Of a DNA stretch of 64,000 nucleotides, positions 42,890-50,071 are shown one piece after another; the stretch's first letter is position 1, and the number at the start of each line of letters is the position of its first letter. A program made the translations under genes and the position numbers. Source of the DNA: Edaphobacter sp. 12200R-103 (GTDB lineage: Bacteria; Acidobacteriota; Terriglobia; Terriglobales; Acidobacteriaceae); assembly GCF_010093025.1 (NCBI RefSeq), contig NZ_CP048114.1:620001-684000 (forward strand), written 5' to 3'. Under the pieces are notes generated by a model. It saw only the letters and a program-made list of their open reading frames with translations. It had not been told where the DNA came from and ran no database searches.

Positions 42890-44356
42890 TCAGGGCTGCT
42901 CGGTATGAGCCGGTAGCCGGACGATGAACTCGGTATTTCCCGGAACCGAGGAGAACCGTATCACGCCACCGTACTGGTCGACGATGCGATGCACAATGCC
43001 GAGTCCCAGGCCCGTTCCCACCCCGACCGGCTTGGTTGTATAGAAGGTATCGAAGATATGCGCCTGACTCTCGAGCGGAATTCCGCCGCCGTCATCGGCG
43101 ATGCGAATGCAGATGTCTGTTGTATGCTCGTCCGATTTAGACGTCTCAGCCCAGGTCTTGACGGTAATCCTGCCCCGCGAGCCGACAGCGTCGATGGAGT
43201 TATCCAGCAGGTTGGTCCATATCTGGTTCAGGCCGGTGCACTCGCTCTGCAGAGGAGGCAGGTCGGGAGCGAAGTCCTTCTCGACCGTGATCTCCTTCTC
43301 GCGCATCTTGTGGCTCAGGATGACCAGCGTAGCGTGAATGCTGCTGTTCACATCCACGGCCTGCTTCAGGCCCTTCCCTTCGTAGGCATACGATTTGACT
43401 GCCATCACCAGGTCAGAAACCCTGCCGATGCTCTCCTCGATCGTTCCTACCAGTTGCATGCTGGAGGCCATCGCCTCCAGCCAGTTCAAAGCGTCTGACA
43501 GAGTTGAGCCGGGAAACTCTGATCGCGCACACTCCAGGTCCTGTGCCTTGATTCCAATCGAGACCAGCGTGGGGGCCATCTTCCAGGCGTTCTCAATGTT
43601 GGCCCTCTCCATCCACTCTGCCAGGGCCTCTTCGGCGTCGCTCTGCTCAAGCGAGTTCATCACGATCGGTTGCTTCGCCTGCAGGGTATGCTCCTGCAGA
43701 TCGAACAGGCATTGCTTCTGCTCGTGGCTCAGGTCGGTTTTGCTGAACTTTGCGGAAAGCTCATGCATTCGCATCAGGTTCGATCGCAGCTGCGATGCCG
43801 CCCGTCTGGCTGCCGTGCCTGGATTGTTCAGCTCGTGCATCAGGCCTGCTGCCAGCGTCCCCAGCGAGGCCATCTTCTCCTGCTGAATCGTTGCGCTCTG
43901 CATCTTCTGAAAGCGTTTAGCCATGTTCCCCAGGATCGCCTTGCGGACGTCCGGGCAGGTGGTCATCAGACTCCAGAAGCCCTCTTCATTGATCTGCACC
44001 AGGTGGCAGGGAACCTCTGCCTTGAGATTGACCGCATTAGGAATGTTGGCCAGCAAAGGAAGCTCGCCGAAGGCATTTCCGCTGGGAATGGAGGTGATCT
44101 CCATCTCGCGTCCATCCGCCGTGGTCTGTGACAGCACGACGCTGCCCTCCAGCAGGACCCAGAAGTCGTGAGCGGCTTCGCCCTGCCGCACCAGCACCTC
44201 CCCCGTTTGCAGTCGTATCTCTTCCAGCCCCTTCAGGCAGCGCAGTTCTTCATCCTTAAGCGAAGAGAAGATCGGCGTCGCCCTCAACTGAGCAAACAGA
44301 GCATTGCTGAGGGGTGCGTTGGAGGGCTGTTGGACGACGCTGGTTTGTTGGCTCAT
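42890..44356 (-). CDS. Soluble histidine kinase with N-terminal cyclic-nucleotide-binding domain
   Basis: A 488-residue kinase without membrane segments. A cNMP/Crp-like domain spans about 22-150 (IFSSLKDEELRCLKGLEEIRLQTGEVLVRQGE...GNAFGELPLL). A phosphoacceptor helix with His174 follows in LAAGLMHELNNPGTAARRAASQLR, then a long helical linker. The ATPase domain shows LLDNSIDAV, RIADDGGGIP and VGTGLGLGIVHRIVDQYGG. The gene is 21 bp downstream of the receiver-reductase fusion and probably cotranscribed. A signal sensed in the cytoplasm (cyclic nucleotide or other small ligand) is inferred. Its natural phosphorelay partner would be the receiver domain of the upstream protein. Confidence 0.92.
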   Translation of the reverse strand: MSQQTSVVQQPSNAPLSNALFAQLRATPIFSSLKDEELRCLKGLEEIRLQTGEVLVRQGEAAHDFWVLLEGSVVLSQTTADGREMEITSIPSGNAFGELPLLANIPNAVNLKAEVPCHLVQINEEGFWSLMTTCPDVRKAILGNMAKRFQKMQSATIQQEKMASLGTLAAGLMHELNNPGTAARRAASQLRSNLMRMHELSAKFSKTDLSHEQKQCLFDLQEHTLQAKQPIVMNSLEQSDAEEALAEWMERANIENAWKMAPTLVSIGIKAQDLECARSEFPGSTLSDALNWLEAMASSMQLVGTIEESIGRVSDLVMAVKSYAYEGKGLKQAVDVNSSIHATLVILSHKMREKEITVEKDFAPDLPPLQSECTGLNQIWTNLLDNSIDAVGSRGRITVKTWAETSKSDEHTTDICIRIADDGGGIPLESQAHIFDTFYTTKPVGVGTGLGLGIVHRIVDQYGGVIRFSSVPGNTEFIVRLPAHTEQP

Positions 44357-44377
44357 GATGGCTTCGGGTCAGACCTT

Positions 44378-46024
44378 TCAAAGTGTGGCAAGGTATTGGT
44401 GGACGAACTGGATCGCGATGGAGCCTTCTCCTACCGCGGAGGCGCATCGTTTAATGGAGTTGTAGCGAACGTCGCCGGCGACAAAGATTCCAGGGATGCT
44501 GGTTTCCAGCAGATAAGGGTCGCGATCGAGCTTCCAGCTTCCAGGAGATTTTGACTTCAGATCCGGTCCCGCAAGAACAAATCCTTTTGGATCGCAGGCT
44601 ATCCCATGGGGCAGCCAGTCGGTCTTCGGGGCCGCGCCGATGAAGATGAACAGAGAGCTGGCCTTGCGGCTCTCCTCTCCCCGTGGTGTCTTCAAGGTCA
44701 ACTGTTCCAGGTGGTCATTTCCCGACACTGAGGCCACTTCGGTCCGGGTCTCCACCACGATATTGGGAGTCGCCTCAATCTGGTCGATCAGGTACCGCGA
44801 CATGCTCTTCGTCAGAGACTCACCCCGAATCAGCATGTGGACCTTATCGGCGTAGCGGGAGAAGTGCATCGCCGCCTGCCCGGCGGAGTTCGCCCCTCCA
44901 ACCACGTAGACGGTCTCGTTGGCGCAGCCCATGGCCTCGCTCAACGCTGCGCCGTAGTACACGCCTGCGCCCGCGTACTGATCGACGCCGGGAATATCCA
45001 GTATGCAGTAGTCAACCCCGGTCGCAATCAGGCAGACGTGGCAGGTGACCTCCTGGCCGTCGTTCATGACAACGATCTGATAGTTGTTCTCCGAGCGGAT
45101 GCAGGTCACCCTCTGCAGCAGAAATTCGGCGCCGAGACGCGTCGCCTGCAGGAACGCCCGCTTCGCGAGTTCTTCTCCGCTCAGGCCGGAAGGGAAGCCG
45201 AGATAGTTTTCGATCTTTGAGCTGGAGCCCGCCTGTCCACCGGGAGCGTTGGGCTCGACGATAAGGGTGCGAAGCCCCTCCGAGGCTCCGTACACGCCGG
45301 CAGCCAGTCCGGCCGGGCCTGCTCCGACCACCACGATGTCGTAGAACTTCTGTTGCGCCTGGGTGGGGATGCCGACCTTGGAGGCCAGATCGGTCGAGGA
45401 GGGCTGAACCAGCGCCGTGCCGTCTCCGAAGAGAACCACGGGGAGCTTGCTGTCATCCAGTCCCTTCTCTTTAAGAAGGGTCTGGGCATCCAGGGTCTGT
45501 TCCGGATTCAGCCACTGGTATGGGATACGGTTACGGGAGAGGAAGTCCCGCACGGCATGATCTTTGGCCGACCAGCGCATGCCAACCACCCGGATTCCTT
45601 CAAAAGGAGGCTTGTAACCCTGTTTCCATGCTTCCAGCAGGTCGTCCAGTACGGGATAAAGCTTTTCCTCAGGAGGGTCCCAGGGCTTGTTCAGGTAATA
45701 GTGAATCTTCGCGGAGTTGATGGCCCGGATGGCTGCTTCTGTATCGGCGTATGCGGTCAGAAGCACGCGCTTGGCGTCAGGATAGATGTACAGGGCCTGC
45801 TGGAGAAAATCCACGCCGGTCATTCCAGGCATCCGCTGGTCCGACAGGAACAGGGCAACGGTGTCGTTGCGCTCCTTCAACTGACGGCAGATATCGAGTG
45901 CTGCCCCACCCGAGGCTGCACGGACGATGCGATAGTCCTGCCCATAGTGGCGGCGCAGGTCCTGCACCACCGCCTCAAGCACGCTGGTATCGTCGTCGAT
46001 GGCTAGCAAAATTGGCTTCGGCAT
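44378..46024 (-). CDS. Receiver - thioredoxin-like - FAD/NAD(P) reductase fusion
   Basis: A 548-residue three-part protein. (1) The receiver (1-125) has IDDD at 9-12, phosphoacceptor Asp62 in LSDQRMPG and Lys113 in LNKPW. (2) A thioredoxin/glutaredoxin-like segment (about 138-215) shows IRVVGMRWSAKDHAVRDFLSRNRIPYQWLNPE; it lacks CxxC. (3) A thioredoxin-reductase-like FAD/NAD(P) domain (about 228-548) has VVVGAGPAGLAAGVYGASEG, APGGQAG, VYVVGGANSAGQAA and the C-terminal GIFVAGDVR. The CATC redox pair of true thioredoxin reductases is missing (YYGAALSEAMGC occupies its place). GTG 46060 would add 12 residues; ATG 46024 is chosen because it begins MPKPILLAIDDD. Phosphorylation by the adjacent cNMP kinase probably controls its reductase activity (inferred). 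Confidence 0.9.
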   Translation of the reverse strand: MPKPILLAIDDDTSVLEAVVQDLRRHYGQDYRIVRAASGGAALDICRQLKERNDTVALFLSDQRMPGMTGVDFLQQALYIYPDAKRVLLTAYADTEAAIRAINSAKIHYYLNKPWDPPEEKLYPVLDDLLEAWKQGYKPPFEGIRVVGMRWSAKDHAVRDFLSRNRIPYQWLNPEQTLDAQTLLKEKGLDDSKLPVVLFGDGTALVQPSSTDLASKVGIPTQAQQKFYDIVVVGAGPAGLAAGVYGASEGLRTLIVEPNAPGGQAGSSSKIENYLGFPSGLSGEELAKRAFLQATRLGAEFLLQRVTCIRSENNYQIVVMNDGQEVTCHVCLIATGVDYCILDIPGVDQYAGAGVYYGAALSEAMGCANETVYVVGGANSAGQAAMHFSRYADKVHMLIRGESLTKSMSRYLIDQIEATPNIVVETRTEVASVSGNDHLEQLTLKTPRGEESRKASSLFIFIGAAPKTDWLPHGIACDPKGFVLAGPDLKSKSPGSWKLDRDPYLLETSIPGIFVAGDVRYNSIKRCASAVGEGSIAIQFVHQYLATL

Positions 46025-46258
46025 ACCCTTGTTATACTTCGCGAGTTCGTGCCTTTGCACACCCCACGTGCAATTTGATGGATTTCCAAGGGGATGCGAT
46101 TCAGAAAACCACGAAAGCTCAGGAATTTGAGAGGATAGCAGTATGGGCTTTTACGAATGCAGAGAGGTTTGTCCGAATTGAAGACACAGCATCCAGCCAG
46201 ACGGGAACATGCCGATGAGAAGAGCACGGGGCACCAGATCCCGGTGCAGGAGAGCTCG

Positions 46259-46915
46259 ATGAATCGGATCATTCTCGCAGATAACCAGGTCATCTTTCGT
46301 GCCGGCGCAGCGCGAACGCTGGCATTAGAAGAAGATATGCGCATCGTCGCCCAGTGTGAAGACCTTCCGAAGCTGTGGAGTGCGCTTGAGAGCTTGCGAG
46401 GAGCGGTTGCCCTGGTGGCCTCCAGTCTTCGCCCGGACCCCCAGCTTCTCCTGGAAAAGGCTCGTACTGCAGGAAGCCGGATCATTTTGATCGTCGAAAA
46501 TCACGAACAGGTAGCCGACGACGTCGCCCCTGCCGTCGATGGCATCGTCTGCCGGAATATCGGCGCCGGCGATCTGATCGAAGGGGTGCGACGGGTCGCC
46601 CGCGGACAACGTTTTATACAGCGTGCCAATGTGACTGCCATCCACTCCACCGACAGCGTAGGAACGCGCGTTCGCGACCGCTTGACACCAAAGGAGATGC
46701 AGATTGTCGCGCTGATCGTACAGGGCTGCAAAAACAAGGAGATCGCCCTTCAACTCGGAACCAAGGAGCAAGTCATCAAGAACTATCTCCGGGGAATCTA
46801 CGACAAGACCGGAGTCTCCGATCGCCTGGAGCTGGCCCTCTTCACCATCCACCATCGCGTGCTCGCCGAGGCAGCCGCAAAGGCCGGAAACCTGATCGAG
46901 ATGCGAAGCGCCTAA
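46259..46915 (+). CDS. NarL/LuxR-type regulator with pseudo-receiver domain
   Basis: A 218-residue regulator. The N-terminal domain has receiver-like layout (NRIILADNQVIFRAGAARTLALEED...) but the phosphoacceptor strand reads VALVASSL (51-57) with no aspartate. The conserved lysine position reads IVCRNIG. It is therefore a pseudo-receiver that cannot be phosphorylated in the usual way. The C-terminal LuxR helix-turn-helix (about 143-200) is intact: LTPKEMQIVALIVQGCKNKEIALQLGTKEQVIKNYLRGIYDKTGV. ATG 46259 has AGGAG 6 nt upstream; the open frame from 46157 is leader. It is divergent from the receiver-reductase gene (234 bp between starts), which suggests it regulates that locus. Confidence 0.9.
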   Translation: MNRIILADNQVIFRAGAARTLALEEDMRIVAQCEDLPKLWSALESLRGAVALVASSLRPDPQLLLEKARTAGSRIILIVENHEQVADDVAPAVDGIVCRNIGAGDLIEGVRRVARGQRFIQRANVTAIHSTDSVGTRVRDRLTPKEMQIVALIVQGCKNKEIALQLGTKEQVIKNYLRGIYDKTGVSDRLELALFTIHHRVLAEAAAKAGNLIEMRSA

Positions 46916-47004
46916 ACCCTCCAGACTTAAAGATCCGACTGAGCGGGCATCTCACCTACCGGGGGGGGCATCCTTGACGGGCTGAAAGGCCCCCTACCTG
47001 CCAA

Positions 47005-47046
47005 GTGTCATCCTGAGCGAGCGTAGCGAGTCGAAGGATCTGCGGT
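47005..47046. repeat. Dispersed repeat, family A (consensus-like copy)
   Basis: GTGTCATCCTGAGCGAGCGTAGCGAGTCGAAGGATCTGCGG fills about 47005-47045. It is the closest to a consensus family A element in the window. It lies in the convergent gap between the LuxR regulator and pruA. Confidence 0.85.
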
Positions 47047-47065
47047 TTTGCTGCCTCAGCTACCA

Positions 47066-48682
47066 TTACTCCGCCGTTTCGCTGGCGTAGCCGATCTTCT
47101 CGCCGATGCTCTTGGCCTGGGTGAAGAGCAGGAGATAGTCCGGACCACCCGCCTTTGAGTCTGTTCCGCTCATATTAAAGCCCCCAAACGGATGTGCCCC
47201 GACCATTGCCCCCGTCGACTTCCGGTTAAAGTACAGGTTGCCGACGTGGAACTCCTCCCGGGCGCGATCCAGCTTCTCTCGTGATGAGGAGAAGACGGAG
47301 CCTGTCAGACCGTATTCCGTGTTGTTGGCGATTGCCAGCGATTGCTCGAAGCTTTCGGATTTGATCACTGCCAGTACGGGACCGAAGATCTCCTCCTGGG
47401 CGATGCGGGCCGTCGGGCTGACATCGACGAAGACGGTCGGCTGTATATAGTAACCACCGTCCGGCGTTTTGATGGTTTCGCCTCCGGAGAGCAGGCGAGC
47501 CTCCGTCTTGCCGATCTCGATGTAGTCGAGGACCTTCTTAAATGCCTTCTCGCTGATGACCGGACCGGTGTAGATATTCTTCGTCGGGTCGCCAGTCTCG
47601 ATCTGCCTGATCCGCTCCCGCAGGCGATCGCAGAAGATGTCGTAGATGCCGGCGTTGATGATAGCGCGGGAACAGGCTGAGCATTTTTGTCCGTTGAAGC
47701 CAAAGGCGCTGGCGACGACTCCTTCGATCGCCGCGTCCAGGTTGGCATCGGCCTCGACGATGATGGCGTCTTTTCCTCCCATCTCCAGGATGGTGCGCTT
47801 GATGAACTTCTGGCCCGGGCGCGTGCGGGCCGCGCTCTCGTGAATTTCAAGACCGACTGCCTTGGAACCGGTAAAGGCGATAAAGCGCGTCTGCGGATGG
47901 GCGACGATGGCGGACCCGAAGTCCGGGCCTTCGCCCGGACAGAGATTGACGACGCCGTCGGGCAGGCCGGCCTCTTCAAGAATGCTGAGGAAGCGCGCTG
48001 CGATGGTCGGTGCGTCGACCGAGGGCTTGAGGATGACGGTGTTGCCGCAGACGATGGCGGCGGCGGTCATTCCTGCCATGATGGCGAAGGGGAAGTTCCA
48101 GGGTGGAATGACGGCTCCGACGCCGAGTGGAATGTAGCGGAGCTGGTTGCGTTCCCCGGGAAACTGAATTGGCGGCACCGTAGCGTCGAGACGGAGGGCT
48201 TCGCGGCCGTAGAACTCCAGGAAGTCGATGGTTTCGCCCACGTCGGCGTCTGCTTCTGTCCAGTTTTTACCGACTTCGAAGATGAGCCAGGCGCAGAACT
48301 CGAACTTGCGCTGCCGGATGAGATCCGCGGCACGGAAGAGCAGGGCCGCGCGCTCAGCAGCGGACGTACGACTCCAGGCGGGGAAGGCAGCGAGTGCGGC
48401 GGCTACCGCCTCTTCAGCCAGGCCGGCCTCGGCGCATTGATGGATTCCGACAACCTGCGCAGGCCGCGCGGGATTGGTCGAGATGATCTTGTCGCCGGTC
48501 TTGAGGCGTCTTCCGCCGATGACCATGTCGTACTCGCGCCCGAGCATTGATTCCACATTGGCCAGTGCGGCTTCCATGGCCCGTTTGTTTTCAGCTGCGG
48601 TGAAGTCGATGAACGGCTCATTAACGAAGGGCATCAGGGCTGTGCGCTCAGGGGCAGCGGAGGTGAGGTCAGCGGTTGCCAT
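47066..48682 (-). CDS. pruA: L-glutamate gamma-semialdehyde (1-pyrroline-5-carboxylate) dehydrogenase
   Basis: A 538-residue NAD-dependent aldehyde dehydrogenase that converts glutamate semialdehyde to glutamate in proline catabolism. The monofunctional P5C dehydrogenase signature is clear: FVNEPFIDFTAAENKRAMEAAL at the start, VIPPWNFPFAIMAGM and GNTVILKPS (NAD binding). The general base is Glu in ILEMGGKDAIIV and the catalytic Cys lies in FGFNGQKCSACSR near residue 333. It ends GPDYLLLFTQAKSI. ATG 48682 is preferred; GTG 48688 would add two residues. No proline dehydrogenase gene is adjacent, so this stands alone. Cytoplasmic. Confidence 0.93.
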   Translation of the reverse strand: MATADLTSAAPERTALMPFVNEPFIDFTAAENKRAMEAALANVESMLGREYDMVIGGRRLKTGDKIISTNPARPAQVVGIHQCAEAGLAEEAVAAALAAFPAWSRTSAAERAALLFRAADLIRQRKFEFCAWLIFEVGKNWTEADADVGETIDFLEFYGREALRLDATVPPIQFPGERNQLRYIPLGVGAVIPPWNFPFAIMAGMTAAAIVCGNTVILKPSVDAPTIAARFLSILEEAGLPDGVVNLCPGEGPDFGSAIVAHPQTRFIAFTGSKAVGLEIHESAARTRPGQKFIKRTILEMGGKDAIIVEADANLDAAIEGVVASAFGFNGQKCSACSRAIINAGIYDIFCDRLRERIRQIETGDPTKNIYTGPVISEKAFKKVLDYIEIGKTEARLLSGGETIKTPDGGYYIQPTVFVDVSPTARIAQEEIFGPVLAVIKSESFEQSLAIANNTEYGLTGSVFSSSREKLDRAREEFHVGNLYFNRKSTGAMVGAHPFGGFNMSGTDSKAGGPDYLLLFTQAKSIGEKIGYASETAE

Positions 48683-48744
48683 GCGCACATTTTACCGCCG
48701 TACAGAGAGGCCGGGCGGCTATGGGAGATGAATCACTCCGCGAG

Positions 48745-49236
48745 TCAGAGGACATTATCCTTGGCCCATCCAAAGAGAGCGGCGGCCGCGGAGAAGCTCA
48801 TCAGAATCCACGTGGGAGTAGTTACGCATTTAAGTCCGGAGCATGCCTGGGCGGATGAGGCTCCGTGCTGGGCGGCATTGATGGAGGTTGCGGCGGCGAT
48901 GCCGATGGAGAGCAGAATGGCGACCAGAGAGATACGCGCCTTTTTGGTTCCCATGGCCCGGTAGAGACGATACCGGTTCTCAGAGATGCGCCGGAACCTT
49001 CCGATCGTGGATTGCGGCGGACCGTGGAGAATGACGTTGTCGCGGTTGGCAAGGTCACTAATGTTCATGGTTTCGACGACGGTCAGGTACAGGGTCTTGC
49101 CGCCGACCTGGACCGCGATCTTTGAACCCGCCTCTGCTTCAATGGTGTTTTTTCCGGTCAGGACTGCGTTGCCTTCGGCCACGGTGGGACGAAATGAGAT
49201 GCTGCATGGCCGTCCGGGGAAGAGCGTGATGGGCAT
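48745..49236 (-). CDS. Hypothetical two-helix membrane protein
   Basis: A 163-residue protein of unrecognised family. The N-terminal about 70 residues look like a small beta domain (ITLFPGRPCSISFRPTV, GSKIAVQVGGKTLYLTVVETMN). A basic segment follows (RFRRISENRYRLYRAM), then two hydrophobic helices, ARISLVAILLSIGIAAATSI and TTPTWILMSFSAAAALFGWA. These are separated by a loop with two cysteines (QACSGLKCVT), probably periplasmic. It begins 3 nt after the stop of the upstream cysteine-rich gene, so the two form an operon. Confidence 0.65.
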   Translation of the reverse strand: MPITLFPGRPCSISFRPTVAEGNAVLTGKNTIEAEAGSKIAVQVGGKTLYLTVVETMNISDLANRDNVILHGPPQSTIGRFRRISENRYRLYRAMGTKKARISLVAILLSIGIAAATSINAAQHGASSAQACSGLKCVTTPTWILMSFSAAAALFGWAKDNVL

Positions 49237-49239
49237 CGG

Positions 49240-49701
49240 CTATGCTCCGCTGATTTCGAGTATGGCGTTCTTGAGCCGAATGCGGAACTCGGCCACTCCG
49301 GATGCTTCTTCAAAGGCGGCTGCGGCAATCTCGCGCGCACGGCGGTCCATCTGGAAAGGTTCGAAGGTATTGCTGAAGTATTCGTCGAGGCGGCTGCGGA
49401 TCGCATCGAGGATTTCGATGCGGAGCTCGCTGTAGGCGCGGAGAAATTCATCTTTGCTGGGACCAGGCGTGACGGGTTGCTGTGGGCCGTTGCCTCCTCC
49501 GCCGCGGCGCTTGATGCCGGGACCGACGCAGAGGGCGCACTGATACTCGTCGGGAGTTTCGCTACGAAAGCCATGGCCTGTGCAAACGGCGATGCCACAG
49601 ACTTTACACAAACCCCAGCATGCGTTCAGCGGTGAGACGCGGCCGAGGAGGAACTCCATTGTGGGCCCGGGACCATCGCAGATGTAGCACGAGAGATTCA
49701 T
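49240..49701 (-). CDS. Cysteine-rich zinc-ribbon-like hypothetical protein
   Basis: A 153-residue protein with eight cysteines in its first 58 residues: Cys5 and Cys8 (CYIC), Cys28, Cys32, Cys35 and Cys40 (CWGLCKVCGIAVC), then His43 in CTGHG and Cys55 and Cys58 (CALC). The spacing suggests two interleaved zinc sites, like a treble-clef or cross-brace fold. A Gly/Pro linker (RRGGGGNGPQQPVTPGP) precedes a helical C-terminal half with SKDEFLRAYSELRIEILDAIRSRLDEYF. The frame is open upstream to 49908, but ATG 49701 is chosen since the cysteine domain starts there and a REP hairpin lies upstream. It forms an operon with the two-helix membrane protein. No homologue was recognised. Confidence 0.6.
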   Translation of the reverse strand: MNLSCYICDGPGPTMEFLLGRVSPLNACWGLCKVCGIAVCTGHGFRSETPDEYQCALCVGPGIKRRGGGGNGPQQPVTPGPSKDEFLRAYSELRIEILDAIRSRLDEYFSNTFEPFQMDRRAREIAAAAFEEASGVAEFRIRLKNAILEISGA

Positions 49702-49752
49702 GGCGCGGATCATACGCCGGGTGTTGTACGGGGGCAAGAGATTTGCGTAGTT

Positions 49753-49786
49753 CCCACATCTCAGGTGCGAGACGTGGAGCACCCGC
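49753..49786. repeat. REP hairpin, family B
   Basis: CCCACATCTC-AGGTGC-GAGACGTGGA (49753-49778), followed by GCACCCGC, matches the hairpins beside the RAYT gene (CCCACGTCTC-AGAAGC-GAGACGTGGG-GCACCCGG) with a few substitutions. It lies in the 370-bp gap 49702-50071, upstream of the zinc-ribbon gene; the remainder of that gap holds the promoter of the second TonB receptor. Confidence 0.85.
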
Positions 49787-49971
49787 ATGGATGGAGTTTC
49801 TGGAGTTCCTTGCAGGAGACGGAACCTCCTCAGGGAGACAGGCTTAGCTGGAAAGTCTCGGCTGCCGGGCTCAAGCATGGATTGAAACAAGCTGGATTGA
49901 TAGGCCATTTGGCCTACATATTTTCGTGCCAGATGACCGATGCGTCCTATTTATCCCCGTGAAACATTCGC

Positions 49972-50000
49972 TTAACCAATCAGACATTCGGGCGTAGATT
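49972..50000 (+). promoter_or_regulatory. Possible promoter for the second TonB-dependent receptor
   Basis: TTAACC (49972-49977) and TAGATT (49995-50000) are 17 bp apart; each matches the sigma70 consensus at four of six positions. The predicted leader to GTG 50072 is about 65 nt. Confidence 0.4.
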
Positions 50001-50071
50001 AGCCAAAAGCTATTTACAGGACAGAATCTGTTTTCTGCAGTTGCAGCACCTATGTTTTTCAGGAGGCTACT

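Noticed and set aside
49702..49908. 69-codon N-terminal extension of the cysteine-rich protein
   Set aside because: It would be translated from a REP hairpin and non-conserved sequence; the cysteine domain begins at ATG 49701.
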